Shown: positions 50,655 to 59,702 of the stretch, in pieces
How positions within the stretch are numbered: the first letter of the stretch is position 1
Layout of the letters: each line of letters opens with the position of its first letter
Assembly: GCF_009928445.1 (NCBI RefSeq)
Contig: NZ_JAABNO010000024.1
Location: forward strand, 20,509 to 84,508
Length of the DNA: 64,000 nucleotides
Reading direction: 5' to 3'
DNA from: Clostridium sp. C8-1-8
GTDB taxonomy: Bacteria; Bacillota; Clostridia; Clostridiales; Clostridiaceae
Notes under the pieces: model-generated
What the model saw: only the letters and a program-made list of their open reading frames with translations
What the model was told of the DNA's origin: nothing
Databases searched by the model: none
Translations under genes and position numbers: made by a program

Positions 50655-51998
50655 ATGATAAGAAAGATACTTATAGCAAATAGAGGCGAGATAGCAGTAA
50701 GAATAATAAGAGCATGTAGAGAGATGGGAATTGAAACTGTAGCTGTGTATTCTGAGGCTGACAGAAATGCTTTGCATGCAGAAATTGCAGATGAAGCAGT
50801 TTGCATAGGTCCTGCTAAGTCAAAGGACAGCTATCTAAATATGGGAAATATAATAAGTGCTGCGGTACTTACAGGTGCTCAAGCTATACATCCTGGCTTT
50901 GGATTCCTATCTGAAAACTCTGTGTTTGCAAGAATGTGTGAAGAATGCAACATAAAGTTTATAGGACCATCTCCTGAAACCATAGAGATGATGGGTGACA
51001 AATCAAGAGCTAGAGAAGTTATGGTTGAAGCAGGGGTTCCTGTAGTACCAGGTACAGATGGTATTATTGAAAGCATAGAAGAAGCCTTTAAAAGTGCTGA
51101 AAACATAGGTTATCCAGTTATGGTTAAAGCTTCTGCTGGCGGAGGTGGAAAAGGTATAAGAATAGTTCATAAAGAAGAAGAGCTAGAGAAAGCCTATGAA
51201 ACTGCTAAGAGTGAAGCTAAAGCTAATTTTGGAGATGACAGGATTTATATGGAGAAGTTCATAGAAAATCCAAGACATATTGAATTTCAAATCTTAGGTG
51301 ATGAGTATGGCAGTGTGATTCATTTAGGTGAAAGAGACTGCTCACTTCAAAGAAGAAATCAAAAAGTACTAGAAGAAGCTCCATCAGTAATTTTAGATAA
51401 AGAATTACGCGAGAGAATGGGAGAAGCTGCAGTAAAAGCGGCTAAAGCAGTAAACTATAAGAATGCAGGAACTATAGAATTTCTCCTAGACAAACATGGC
51501 AGATTTTACTTTATGGAAATGAATACTAGAATACAGGTAGAACATCCAGTAACAGAAATGGTTACAGGAATTGACCTAGTAAAAGAGCAAATAAGGATTG
51601 CATCAGGAGAAAAGCTTTTAATATCTCAAGAGCAGTTAGAGATAAAAGGTCATGCAATAGAATGTAGAATAAATGCTGAAAATCCTCATAGAAACTTTGC
51701 ACCTTCACCAGGTAAGATAGATTTCCTTTTCATGCCAGGAGGAAATGGGGTAAGAATAGACAGTGCTGTATTTAATGGATATGTCATACCTCCATATTAT
51801 GACTCAATGATAGCTAAATTAATAGTTTACGGAAAAACTAGAGAAGAAGCTATAGAAAAGATGAAAAGAGCCTTATGGGAGTTTACAATAGATGGTATAG
51901 AAAATAATATAGACTTTCAATTAGAAATCTTAAATCATCCGAAATTTATAGAAGGAAACTTTGATACAGGATTTATAAATAAGGAAATAATTAAATAA
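50655..51998 (+). CDS. accC: Biotin carboxylase subunit of acetyl-CoA carboxylase
   Basis: ATP-dependent carboxylation of biotin on AccB. It has 447 residues, with N-terminal KILIANRGEIAVRIIRAC, the ATP-grasp glycine loop KASAGGGGKGIRI (about residues 159-171), and the catalytic region EMNTRIQVEHPVTEM (about 288-302). The length is standard. Confidence 0.96.
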   Translation: MIRKILIANRGEIAVRIIRACREMGIETVAVYSEADRNALHAEIADEAVCIGPAKSKDSYLNMGNIISAAVLTGAQAIHPGFGFLSENSVFARMCEECNIKFIGPSPETIEMMGDKSRAREVMVEAGVPVVPGTDGIIESIEEAFKSAENIGYPVMVKASAGGGGKGIRIVHKEEELEKAYETAKSEAKANFGDDRIYMEKFIENPRHIEFQILGDEYGSVIHLGERDCSLQRRNQKVLEEAPSVILDKELRERMGEAAVKAAKAVNYKNAGTIEFLLDKHGRFYFMEMNTRIQVEHPVTEMVTGIDLVKEQIRIASGEKLLISQEQLEIKGHAIECRINAENPHRNFAPSPGKIDFLFMPGGNGVRIDSAVFNGYVIPPYYDSMIAKLIVYGKTREEAIEKMKRALWEFTIDGIENNIDFQLEILNHPKFIEGNFDTGFINKEIIK

Positions 51999-52011
51999 TA
52001 GGTGAAAGCTT

Positions 52012-52872
52012 ATGGGATTGTTTAAAAAGAAAAGATATTTTACTGTTCCTATGAACGTGGAAAATAACAAAGAAGAAGATGAAATACAACCAGCAATTCC
52101 TGATGGAATGTGGGTTAAATGCAATTCTTGTGGTAAAATCATATATAAAAAAGAAATAGATGAAAACCACAAGATTTGCACTAACTGTGGTGGTTATTTT
52201 AGAATGTCTGCAGAAGAGAGAATAAGATCTATAGTGGATGAAGGTACCTTTAAGGAATTTAACAATGGAATGATTGCTAAAAATCCATTGAACTTTCCTG
52301 GGTACAAAGAAAAACTTATTGAAAGTCAAGAAAAATCAGGTATTACGGATGGAATAACTACAGGTCTTGGAAAGATTAATGGATCAAGCGTTGTTTTAGC
52401 TGTTATGGATAGCAACTTTATGATGGGAAGCATGGGGTCTGTAGTAGGTGAAAAGATTACACAGGCCATAGAGATTGCTACAGCTAGAAAAGAGCCGATA
52501 ATTATCTTTACTTGCTCTGGTGGAGCAAGAATGCAAGAAGGTATTATTTCATTAATGCAAATGGCGAAAACTAGTGCTGCTTTGAAACGACATGATGAGG
52601 CAGGTTTATTATATATATCAGTTATTACGGACCCAACTACAGGGGGAGTTACTGCATCTTTTGCTAGCCTTGGTGATATAATACTCGCTGAGCCTAAAGC
52701 TCTTATAGGTTTTGCAGGAAGAAGAGTAATAGAGCAAACAATAAAGCAAAAATTACCTGATGAATTTCAAACTTCTGAATTTTTATTAGAGCATGGTTTT
52801 ATAGATAAAATCGTGAAGAGAGAAGAAATGAAAGAAACTTTATCACTGCTTCTTTCACTTCATGGATGTTAA
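52012..52872 (+). CDS. accD: Acetyl-CoA carboxylase carboxyltransferase beta subunit
   Basis: A 286-residue crotonase-fold subunit. The N-terminal zinc ribbon is CNSCGK...CTNCGG (about residues 36-58), and IFTCSGGARMQEG and TDPTTGGVTASFA are carboxyltransferase motifs. It forms a heterotetramer with AccA encoded 16 bases downstream. Confidence 0.95.
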   Translation: MGLFKKKRYFTVPMNVENNKEEDEIQPAIPDGMWVKCNSCGKIIYKKEIDENHKICTNCGGYFRMSAEERIRSIVDEGTFKEFNNGMIAKNPLNFPGYKEKLIESQEKSGITDGITTGLGKINGSSVVLAVMDSNFMMGSMGSVVGEKITQAIEIATARKEPIIIFTCSGGARMQEGIISLMQMAKTSAALKRHDEAGLLYISVITDPTTGGVTASFASLGDIILAEPKALIGFAGRRVIEQTIKQKLPDEFQTSEFLLEHGFIDKIVKREEMKETLSLLLSLHGC

Positions 52873-52888
52873 TTAAGGATGTGACTTT

Positions 52889-53698
52889 ATGAGTGAAGTA
52901 TTAAGTGCATGGGAACGTTTGATGATAGCACGTATGGCTGATAGACCTACTGCTTTAGATTATATTAATAGAATATTTACTTCTTTTATTGAATTACATG
53001 GTGATAGATCCTTTGGAGATGATAAGTCAATTGTCAGTGGTATAGGAAGACTGGATGGAGAGGCTGTTACTATAATAGGTATACAAAGAGGAAGAGATAT
53101 TAAGGAAAATATAGAAAGAAACTTTGGAAGTCCAAATCCAGAAGGCTATAGAAAGGCTTTAAGGCATATGAAGCTAGCTGAAAAGTTTAACAGGCCCATA
53201 ATATGTCTTATAGATACAAAAGGAGCTTTTTGTGGAGTAGGAGCAGAAGAAAGAGGTCAAGGTGAAGCAATAGCAAAAAACTTAATTGAGATGGCAGGAA
53301 TTAATGTTCCTATAATATCTATAGTTATAGGAGAAGGTGGAAGCGGTGGTGCTTTAGCCTTAGGTCTAGCTGATAGAGTTTGGATGCTTGAAAACTCTAT
53401 CTACTCGATTTTATCACCTGAAGGTTTTGCTTCTATCTTATGGAAGGATTCTAAAAGAGCTAAAGAGGCAGCTGAAGTTATGAAGATAACCTCTTTAGAT
53501 TTATATGAGATGGGAGTTATTGATAAAATAATAAAAGAACCTAAGGGTGGAGCTCAAAAAGATGTTGAGAGTGTAAGTAAGTCAATGAAGGATAATCTTA
53601 TAAAAGAGCTTAAGGTATTAAGGAAAAAATCTAAAGAAGAACTTCTTGAGTTTAGATATAGAAGGTTTAGAAAATATGGTGAATTTGATTATATATAA
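52889..53698 (+). CDS. accA: Acetyl-CoA carboxylase carboxyltransferase alpha subunit
   Basis: A 269-residue partner of AccD. FTSFIELHGDRSFGDD (about 30-45), LIDTKGAFCGVGAEERGQGEAI (in outline, about 110) and GEGGSGGALALGLADRV mark the family; the Cys in GAFCG replaces the more common Pro/Tyr context. It lacks the long N-terminal extension of E. coli AccA, as usual in Firmicutes. Last gene of the cluster. Confidence 0.95.
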   Translation: MSEVLSAWERLMIARMADRPTALDYINRIFTSFIELHGDRSFGDDKSIVSGIGRLDGEAVTIIGIQRGRDIKENIERNFGSPNPEGYRKALRHMKLAEKFNRPIICLIDTKGAFCGVGAEERGQGEAIAKNLIEMAGINVPIISIVIGEGGSGGALALGLADRVWMLENSIYSILSPEGFASILWKDSKRAKEAAEVMKITSLDLYEMGVIDKIIKEPKGGAQKDVESVSKSMKDNLIKELKVLRKKSKEELLEFRYRRFRKYGEFDYI

Positions 53699-53705
53699 TA
53701 TTATA

Positions 53706-53740
53706 AAAAGACATTAATGTAAATTTCATTAATGTCTTTT
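53706..53740. terminator. Bidirectional terminator after accA
   Basis: AAAAGACATTAATG, loop TAAATTT, CATTAATGTCTTTT; serves the convergent accA and birA. Confidence 0.88.
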
Positions 53741-53760
53741 AGCTTTTGACTTATAATAAA

Positions 53761-54741
53761 CTATGTATATGAATTTATTCCTCTAACAGATACTTCACCG
53801 GAGAAAAGAGGTTTTATGCTACCATCTTCGTAGGTTACTATCAAGTTCCCATCTTCATTAAGGTCCGTAGCTTTTGCATAAGTCTCAGTACCTCTATGTA
53901 ATATCTTTATATCCTTACCTAGGATAGAAGAGTTTGTTTTACATATTTCTAAGGCTGAACCTATAGAACCAGAAATTAAAAAGTCCCTATAAAGAGTTTC
54001 AAAGTTTTTAATTATGTCAGCTAAGATAACTTTTCTTTCTATATTTTTAGAAGCTTCTAGCTTCAAAGAAGTTGCCTTGTCCATTACTTCTTCTGGGAAA
54101 TCTTCTTGATCTAAGTTGATGTTAAGACCAATTCCAACAACTATATAGTTTATCTGAGACATCTCACAGCTCATCTCAATTAATATACCACCGATTTTTT
54201 TATCATTTAGTACAATATCATTTGGCCATTTTATCTTAGGTGATAAACCTTGCTTTGATATTGCTAGATATACTGAAGCAGCAGCAATTTGAGTTATTCT
54301 AGTGACTAAGATTGGATCTATATCTGGTTTTAATATAATGGAACTCCAGATCCCTTTATACTTTGGAGATACCCAAACTCTATCAAATCGTCCTTTGCCT
54401 AAGGTTTGTTCTTCAGCTATTACTAAAGTACCATCTAAGGCATCATTAGCTACTTTTTTTGCATAAGTATTTGTGGAGTCAATGGACTCAAAATAAATTA
54501 TATCTTTAATTAAATTACTGTTTTTTAAATAAGGTTTTAATTCAGGCTTGCTTAGGTAATCTGGACAATTTATAAGTTTATAGCCCTTTTTAGTGAAGGA
54601 TTGAATATCATAGCCTTCCTCTTTTAGAGCTTTTATATATTTCCATATGGCAGATCTAGTTATTCCGAATTCCTTACAAATTAATTCGCCTGAAACAAAA
54701 TCATCATTTTCTTTTAGTATTCCTAAAATCTTATCTTTCAT
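53761..54741 (-). CDS. birA: Biotin-protein ligase / biotin repressor BirA
   Basis: Attaches biotin to AccB, and with its N-terminal winged helix probably represses biotin genes. It has 326 residues: HTH about 1-65 (GITRSAIWKYIKALKEEGY), the catalytic domain with GKGRFDRVW (biotinyl-AMP loop, about residue 117), KWPNDIVLNDKKIGGILIE, and a C-terminal SH3-like domain. It faces the acc genes across a shared terminator. It is 21 bases downstream of the znuB-like gene, so may be in the same transcript. Confidence 0.94.
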   Translation of the reverse strand: MKDKILGILKENDDFVSGELICKEFGITRSAIWKYIKALKEEGYDIQSFTKKGYKLINCPDYLSKPELKPYLKNSNLIKDIIYFESIDSTNTYAKKVANDALDGTLVIAEEQTLGKGRFDRVWVSPKYKGIWSSIILKPDIDPILVTRITQIAAASVYLAISKQGLSPKIKWPNDIVLNDKKIGGILIEMSCEMSQINYIVVGIGLNINLDQEDFPEEVMDKATSLKLEASKNIERKVILADIIKNFETLYRDFLISGSIGSALEICKTNSSILGKDIKILHRGTETYAKATDLNEDGNLIVTYEDGSIKPLFSGEVSVRGINSYT

Positions 54742-54762
54742 ATAACACCTAAATTCTAAAAA

Positions 54763-55551
54763 TTATTCTCTCTTAAATAATATAAGGACAATTATCAATA
54801 AAGCTACTGATGTTAATGCTATGGTTCCTCCTGGAGCAGAGTTATATATGTATGAAGCAAAAAGTCCAACTAATATATCTATAAAACCGAAAAGCATTGA
54901 AAATACTAATGTTAATGAAAAGCCTTTCTTCAATTGCATAGCTGTAGCCACTGGAACTACAATTATAGATGATATAACCAGGATGCCCATAACTCTAATT
55001 GAAACAGATATTGTAGCACCTACTATCAAAGTGAAAATATAATTTATAAGCTTAACATTAATTCCAGAAACCTTGGCACCTTCTTCATCAAAGGTAGTAT
55101 AAATTAACTTTTTATATAATAACGCAATAGTTGCAAAGCAAATTATACCTATAACAATAATAAGAGTGAGGTCGCTTTTTGAAACGGTCAAGATACTTCC
55201 AAATAAATAACTATTTACTTTAGCACTTGCTTTACCGGTGCTAATAAGCACAATTGCTATGCCTAGACTAAGTGTTAAGATTATAGACATTACAAGTTCA
55301 GCGTATTTTTTAAAGTAATCTCTTAAAAGTTCTATGACAATAGCACATACTGAGGTAAATATAAATGCAGTAATAATTGGATTAAAGCCGAAGACTAAAC
55401 CTATTGCAACACCTGCAAAGGAAGAATGAGAAAGCGTATCTCCAATCATGGAATATCTCTTTAATACTAAGAATAAACCTATGCAAGGGCATAAAATAGA
55501 AATCACAATCCCTGCTAGAAAGGCATTCCTCATAAATTCGAATTCAAACAT
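54763..55551 (-). CDS. Zn/Mn ABC transporter permease (ZnuB/MntB family)
   Basis: A 262-residue membrane protein with about eight hydrophobic helices. The family pattern is seen in MIGDTLSHSSFAGVAIG (about residues 34-50) and SIRVMGILVISSIIVVPVATA (in outline, about 184-204). It would carry Zn2+ or Mn2+ inward together with the ATPase encoded one base upstream. Metal choice cannot be read. Confidence 0.9.
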   Translation of the reverse strand: MFEFEFMRNAFLAGIVISILCPCIGLFLVLKRYSMIGDTLSHSSFAGVAIGLVFGFNPIITAFIFTSVCAIVIELLRDYFKKYAELVMSIILTLSLGIAIVLISTGKASAKVNSYLFGSILTVSKSDLTLIIVIGIICFATIALLYKKLIYTTFDEEGAKVSGINVKLINYIFTLIVGATISVSIRVMGILVISSIIVVPVATAMQLKKGFSLTLVFSMLFGFIDILVGLFASYIYNSAPGGTIALTSVALLIIVLILFKRE

Positions 55552-55552
55552 A

Positions 55553-56233
55553 CTATTCTACCTTCCTATCCAAGTAAATTTTACTATCATTTATTATTTT
55601 TTTATATTCATTTACATCGTATAGGGTTGCAGAACCTTCGTATAATTCAAGAATATGAGTAGAATACTCTACAGCCATTCTAAGATTATGTTCTACAGAA
55701 ATTACTGTTATATTATGCTCCTGGTTTAATTTCCTAATTAACTCATATATCTCTTTTTGAGATAGATGATCTACTCCAGTGCTCAATTCATCTAAAAATA
55801 GAAGCTCTGGTTCTCCCATAAGTGCTCTAGATATAAAGATCTTTTGTTGCTGGCCGCCAGAAAGGGCACCAATAAGTTTATTGGAGTACTTAAGCATATT
55901 AACTTTTTCTAAAGCTCTATTTATTGAAGCTTTATCACTTATTTTTAACGCATTAGCATGGCAGGACAGTACTTCCTTTACAGTTATTGCAAACTGTGAA
56001 TTAAAACTGTCTACTTTTTGAGGCACATATCCTATTTTGTTTGTTGAAAGTTTTATGCTACCCTTTGTAGGGGAAAGTTGATTCAACATCAATTTAACCA
56101 AGGTAGTCTTTGAACTACCGTTTGGACCTATTACTGAAACAAAGGTACCCTTTGGGATATTCAAGTCTATATTGTTTAAAATATACGGTTCTTTTCCTGT
56201 ATATGAAAAACACAAATCCTTTATATTTATCAA
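55553..56233 (-). CDS. Zn/Mn ABC transporter ATPase (ZnuC/MntA family)
   Basis: A 226-residue ABC ATPase with Walker A GPNGSSKTT (about residues 36-44; Ser replaces the more usual Gly), signature LSGGQQQKIFISRAL (about 128) and Walker B LLFLDELSTGVDHLS. The usual DEPT is DELS here, a small deviation. Its palindromic operator candidate is at 56278-56296. A metal-binding lipoprotein (ZnuA) gene is missing from the neighbourhood. Confidence 0.9.
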   Translation of the reverse strand: MINIKDLCFSYTGKEPYILNNIDLNIPKGTFVSVIGPNGSSKTTLVKLMLNQLSPTKGSIKLSTNKIGYVPQKVDSFNSQFAITVKEVLSCHANALKISDKASINRALEKVNMLKYSNKLIGALSGGQQQKIFISRALMGEPELLFLDELSTGVDHLSQKEIYELIRKLNQEHNITVISVEHNLRMAVEYSTHILELYEGSATLYDVNEYKKIINDSKIYLDRKVE

Positions 56234-56277
56234 ATTTATCAGCTCCGTTTTATAATCTAAACTTTATTATACAACTA

Positions 56278-56296
56278 ATTGCAAATGGTTTGCAAT
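56278..56296. promoter_or_regulatory. 8-3-8 palindrome upstream of the metal ABC operon
   Basis: ATTGCAAA TGG TTTGCAAT is perfect and lies 45 bases before the ATPase start codon. Position and form suit a metalloregulator operator (Zur-, Fur- or MntR-like), but it does not match the classic B. subtilis Zur box. Confidence 0.6.
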
Positions 56297-56334
56297 AAAA
56301 GGACAAGATAAAAACTTCAAATGTATAAAAAAAT

Positions 56335-56709
56335 TTAATTGTTTTTGTTAATATCATCCGTAATATCCTTAATATAATCTAAAGTCCACATTTTGCCCTT
56401 ATTTTTAGATAGTGAAATCTGATATTTTTTTCTAAAGTGAGGGGCTTCATAATAAAGACCGCTTACCTCAGCTATAGTTTTATTATCATCAGAAAATGTA
56501 AGCTTCATTCCGTTAACCGCAAGTACCTTATTATTATTGAAAATACCATTTGTCATGTAGTAGTCTACAGCGTAATTTATGTCCTTACACCTAGAGTTTA
56601 CATAATTTATTCTTACTAGAATTAGTAGAACCACTATTATTAAAGAGATAATTGATATTTTTCTTATCTTTGCTTTTTGACGTTTTTTTGATAAAGATGC
56701 ATTATTCAT
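56335..56709 (-). CDS. Membrane-anchored hypothetical protein, 124 residues
   Basis: A basic N-terminus (SLSKKRQKAKIRK) leads into one hydrophobic helix (about residues 17-32), followed by an extracellular domain of about 90 residues with mixed beta/alpha character (CKDINYAVDYYMTNGIF, AVNGMKLTFSDDNKTIAEV, ending KMWTLDYIKDITDD). I recognise no family; the length and shape resemble small NTF2-like extracellular domains. Start follows GGAGGTTAAA, and a stable 6-bp hairpin TGTCGC/GCGACA at 56724-56742 stands just before it. Confidence 0.75.
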   Translation of the reverse strand: MNNASLSKKRQKAKIRKISIISLIIVVLLILVRINYVNSRCKDINYAVDYYMTNGIFNNNKVLAVNGMKLTFSDDNKTIAEVSGLYYEAPHFRKKYQISLSKNKGKMWTLDYIKDITDDINKNN

Positions 56710-56723
56710 TTTAACCTCCGTTT

Positions 56724-56742
56724 TGTCGCTGCTGCTGCGACA
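56724..56742 (-). other. 5' UTR hairpin before the 124-residue gene
   Basis: TGTCGC, loop TGCTGCT, GCGACA: 15 bases from the start codon and only a few from its ribosome-binding site. It may tune translation or stabilise the message; CTG repeats in the loop are unusual in this AT-rich DNA. Confidence 0.45.
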
Positions 56743-56777
56743 TTAAAGTTCTTTTGATTTTTATTAATAAATTATAT

Positions 56778-56873
56778 AGATGTACCGCTTGGTAATTAAA
56801 TTTGCATTCTCAAATTCTATTATCTGAATTCAGAAAGATTATAAAATAGGTTTTTTTATTGAAATAGTATATT
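56778..56873. repeat. Repeat family A, copy 5 (decayed)
   Basis: Left end AGATGTACCGCTTGG, right end TTGAAATAGTATATTG, and remnants of the internal TCAAATTC and ATAAAATAGG arms. It is the only notable item in the 484-base gap 56710-57193; the rest is plain AT-rich DNA. Confidence 0.6.
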
Positions 56874-57193
56874 GGTTCATAGGAATAGCTATTTTGTTCT
56901 TAATAACTTGAAAAGATAAAGCAATAAAAATATATTACCAAATTATGTAAAATAAATAAAGCTATAGATTTATTTAAATATGATTCATAGTTGAAAAAAC
57001 TAATGGATAAAATAACTTAAGGATAATTTAAACAGGATACACTAATGTTTAAATCCAATAACATGAGGAAAAGATCTTTTTAGAACATATAAAAGCATTT
57101 ATTTAAAGAAAATGTATGAGATTACTTGAAAAAGTGGTTATTATAACAATATAATATATTTATAATTTTTTGCATTCTGAAAGGAAGAACATT

Positions 57194-57592
57194 ATGGATT
57201 TTTCATCATTAGTATTAATAGAAAAAGATAAAGAGACAGGAAACATAATAAGTGAATTAGGAAGCTATGCGGTAAATGACGGTGCTGTTTATGTTACAAA
57301 ATTATATTGCATAGACAATGAGGTAAGTTTATATTTTGATACGAATAGAGATGTAGAAGAATGGGAATATTCAGCGATATACGATCTTTTTGAAATTGAA
57401 GCTTTTGAAGAGCTTGGTTATGATATAAAGGAAAAAGATGATGAATACAATCCAACTTGGCTTGTAAATTTCCCTTACGATAAGGATCACGAAGAAACTA
57501 GAGCAGTAATTAATGAGCTATGTACTATAATAAAAGAGAAGATAGAGAAAGTTTTCGAAGATATTAAAGGGAAAGAAGAAGAATATAAATAA
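57194..57592 (+). CDS. Conserved clostridial protein of unknown function
   Basis: A 132-residue acidic cytoplasmic protein starting MDFSSLVLIEKDKETGNIIS. It has beta-rich N-terminal and helix-rich C-terminal parts (LCTIIKEKIEKVFEDIKGKE). It resembles clostridial proteins annotated only as a domain of unknown function (I think DUF6762, not certain). Start 57194 follows AAGGAAG; a longer form from 57170 lacks a ribosome-binding site. It lies 45 bases ahead of pepF with no terminator, so co-transcription is likely. Confidence 0.8.
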   Translation: MDFSSLVLIEKDKETGNIISELGSYAVNDGAVYVTKLYCIDNEVSLYFDTNRDVEEWEYSAIYDLFEIEAFEELGYDIKEKDDEYNPTWLVNFPYDKDHEETRAVINELCTIIKEKIEKVFEDIKGKEEEYK

Positions 57593-57637
57593 TTAATTAT
57601 AGATAAAAGGTATAAATTTTGAGAGGAGTTGTTATAT

Positions 57638-59437
57638 ATGGGAGAAGTAAAAAGTCTTAAAAAAAGAGATGAGATTGATTTAAAGCATAAATGGAAGGTT
57701 GAAAAAATATATAATAGCACAGAGCAGTGGGAAAATGATTTTAAGAGCTTGAAAGAGGAGGCCTTAGAAACTAGAACCTATGAAGGAAAGTTAAATAGTA
57801 GCAAAGAGCTTGAGAACTTTTTAAAGCTTAACGAGAAGATAGTAAGGAAAGCAGAGAAACTTATGATATATGCTCATTTGAGAGCTGATGAGGATACTTC
57901 TAATCCTGAGTTCCAAACCTTAAAAAGTAAAATAGATTCATATTTTGCTGAACTTGCTAGCTACCTAGCTTTCTTTGAACCTGAGTTGTTATCCTTACCT
58001 GATGGAACAATAGAAAAGTTTTTAGATGAGAATTCTGAACTTAAGGTATATGATTTCCTATTAAAAAATATTTTAAAAGAAAAGCCACATATACTTACTA
58101 AGGAAATGGAAGAGGTTCTAGCTTCAGTTTCTGACTGCTTAGATGCACCTTCAAATATATTTAATATGCTTACTAACGCAGATATGACTTTCCCTGTGAT
58201 CAAAGACGAGGATGGAGATGATGTGGAGCTTACAGAAGGTAATTATTCTAGTTTCATAAAAAGCAAAGATAGAAGTGTAAGAGAAGCTGCTTTCAAAGCT
58301 TTATTTAATGAATATAAGGGCTTGGAAAATACTTTATCAGCTTCATTATCTTCTTCAATAAAGAACTTTATATTTAATGCAAGAGTTAGAAAGTATTCAA
58401 GTGCATTAGATGCATCCTTAAGCCCTAATGATATACCACTAGAAGTATATAAGAATTCTGTTGATACTATAAATAATAACCTAAAGGCATTGCATAGATA
58501 TGTTACTTTAAAGAAAAAGCTTTTAAAGTTAGATGAGATTCATATGTATGATTTATATGTTCCGGTAGTTGACATAGAGAAGGAACGTATAGAATATGAT
58601 AAAGCGGTAGAGATGGTAACAGAAGGGTTAAATCCTTTAGGTGTAGAGTACTTAGGGATATTCCAAGAGGGAATAGCCAGCGGATGGATTGACGTATTCG
58701 AGAATAAAGGTAAAAGAGGGGGAGCTTATTCAAGTGGAACCTATGATACAATGCCTTATGTGCTTTTAAACTACAACTATTCACTAAATGATGTTTCAAC
58801 ACTAGCACATGAGATGGGCCATTCGATCCATACTTATTATTCTTCAAAGAATCAACCATATATCTACTCAAACTACACTTTATTCTGTGCAGAAGTTGCT
58901 TCTACAACTAATGAAATAATTCTTATACATCATTTAATTGATAAAGAGCAAGATAAGAATAAGAAGCTTTACCTTGTTAATCAAGAGCTAGAACAGATAA
59001 GAACTACAGTATTTAGACAATTAATGTTTGCTGAGTTCGAACTTAAAACTCATGAATTAGTTGAACAAGGAGAGGCATTAACGGCTAAAGAGTTCAATAG
59101 TTTATGGCATGATTTAAATACAAGATATTTTGGACCAGATATGGTTGTTGACGATGAAATTGATATTGAGTGGGCAAGAATACCTCACTTCTATAGAGAT
59201 TTTTATGTTTACCAATATGCTACTGGTTATGCAGCAGCATCTGCTTTTGCTAAAAATATATTAGAAAATGGTGAAACAGCTGTTGAAAAATACAAAGGCT
59301 TCTTGAAAGCAGGAGGCTCAGACTATCCAATAAACGTACTTAAAAAAGCAGGAGTAGATATGACAACTGCAGCACCACTAGAAGCTACAGTGAATAGATT
59401 TAATGAACTTTTAGATATGCTAGAAGAGTTAATATAG
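57638..59437 (+). CDS. pepF: Oligoendopeptidase F (M3 metallopeptidase)
   Basis: Cytoplasmic zinc peptidase that degrades oligopeptides. It has 599 residues from ATG 57638 (GAGAGGAG ahead; TTG 57629 discarded). Catalytic HExxH is in LAHEMGHSIHTYY (about residue 388), with the third ligand Glu in FCAEVASTTNE about 26 residues on. The N-terminal helical lid domain (ENFLKLNEKIVRKAEKLM region) is typical. A terminator follows. Confidence 0.95.
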   Translation: MGEVKSLKKRDEIDLKHKWKVEKIYNSTEQWENDFKSLKEEALETRTYEGKLNSSKELENFLKLNEKIVRKAEKLMIYAHLRADEDTSNPEFQTLKSKIDSYFAELASYLAFFEPELLSLPDGTIEKFLDENSELKVYDFLLKNILKEKPHILTKEMEEVLASVSDCLDAPSNIFNMLTNADMTFPVIKDEDGDDVELTEGNYSSFIKSKDRSVREAAFKALFNEYKGLENTLSASLSSSIKNFIFNARVRKYSSALDASLSPNDIPLEVYKNSVDTINNNLKALHRYVTLKKKLLKLDEIHMYDLYVPVVDIEKERIEYDKAVEMVTEGLNPLGVEYLGIFQEGIASGWIDVFENKGKRGGAYSSGTYDTMPYVLLNYNYSLNDVSTLAHEMGHSIHTYYSSKNQPYIYSNYTLFCAEVASTTNEIILIHHLIDKEQDKNKKLYLVNQELEQIRTTVFRQLMFAEFELKTHELVEQGEALTAKEFNSLWHDLNTRYFGPDMVVDDEIDIEWARIPHFYRDFYVYQYATGYAAASAFAKNILENGETAVEKYKGFLKAGGSDYPINVLKKAGVDMTTAAPLEATVNRFNELLDMLEELI

Positions 59438-59505
59438 TTTAGCTAGAATTAAGGCTTTAAAAGTATTATGTTGAAAGATAACTATATTTTTTTATAAGTT
59501 AAAGA

Positions 59506-59528
59506 GGGTTGCTAAGGCAATCCTTTTT
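59506..59528 (+). terminator. Terminator after pepF
   Basis: GGGTTGC, loop TAAG, GCAATCC then TTTTTA. Confidence 0.8.
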
Positions 59529-59572
59529 ATGTATATAATAAAAAAGTCCTGTTAAGGTACCATGGTTGAACT

Positions 59573-59605
59573 AAGTGGTTAGTAATCCAATGATTAGATA
59601 GAGAA
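59573..59605. repeat. Repeat family B, degenerate left end
   Basis: TTGAACTAAGTGGTTAGTAATCC followed by AATGATTAGATAG (interrupted list) matches the left end of the element at 39142 with several changes. No matching right end is evident before the rhomboid gene. Confidence 0.5.
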
Positions 59606-59702
59606 GTACAGTTTATATATTAATGTTATATTATTGAGTATTAATTTAGATTCCAAGAATTATGGGTTGAATTTTTAAGAAGAAAAATTTGAGGAGAAAG
59701 AT

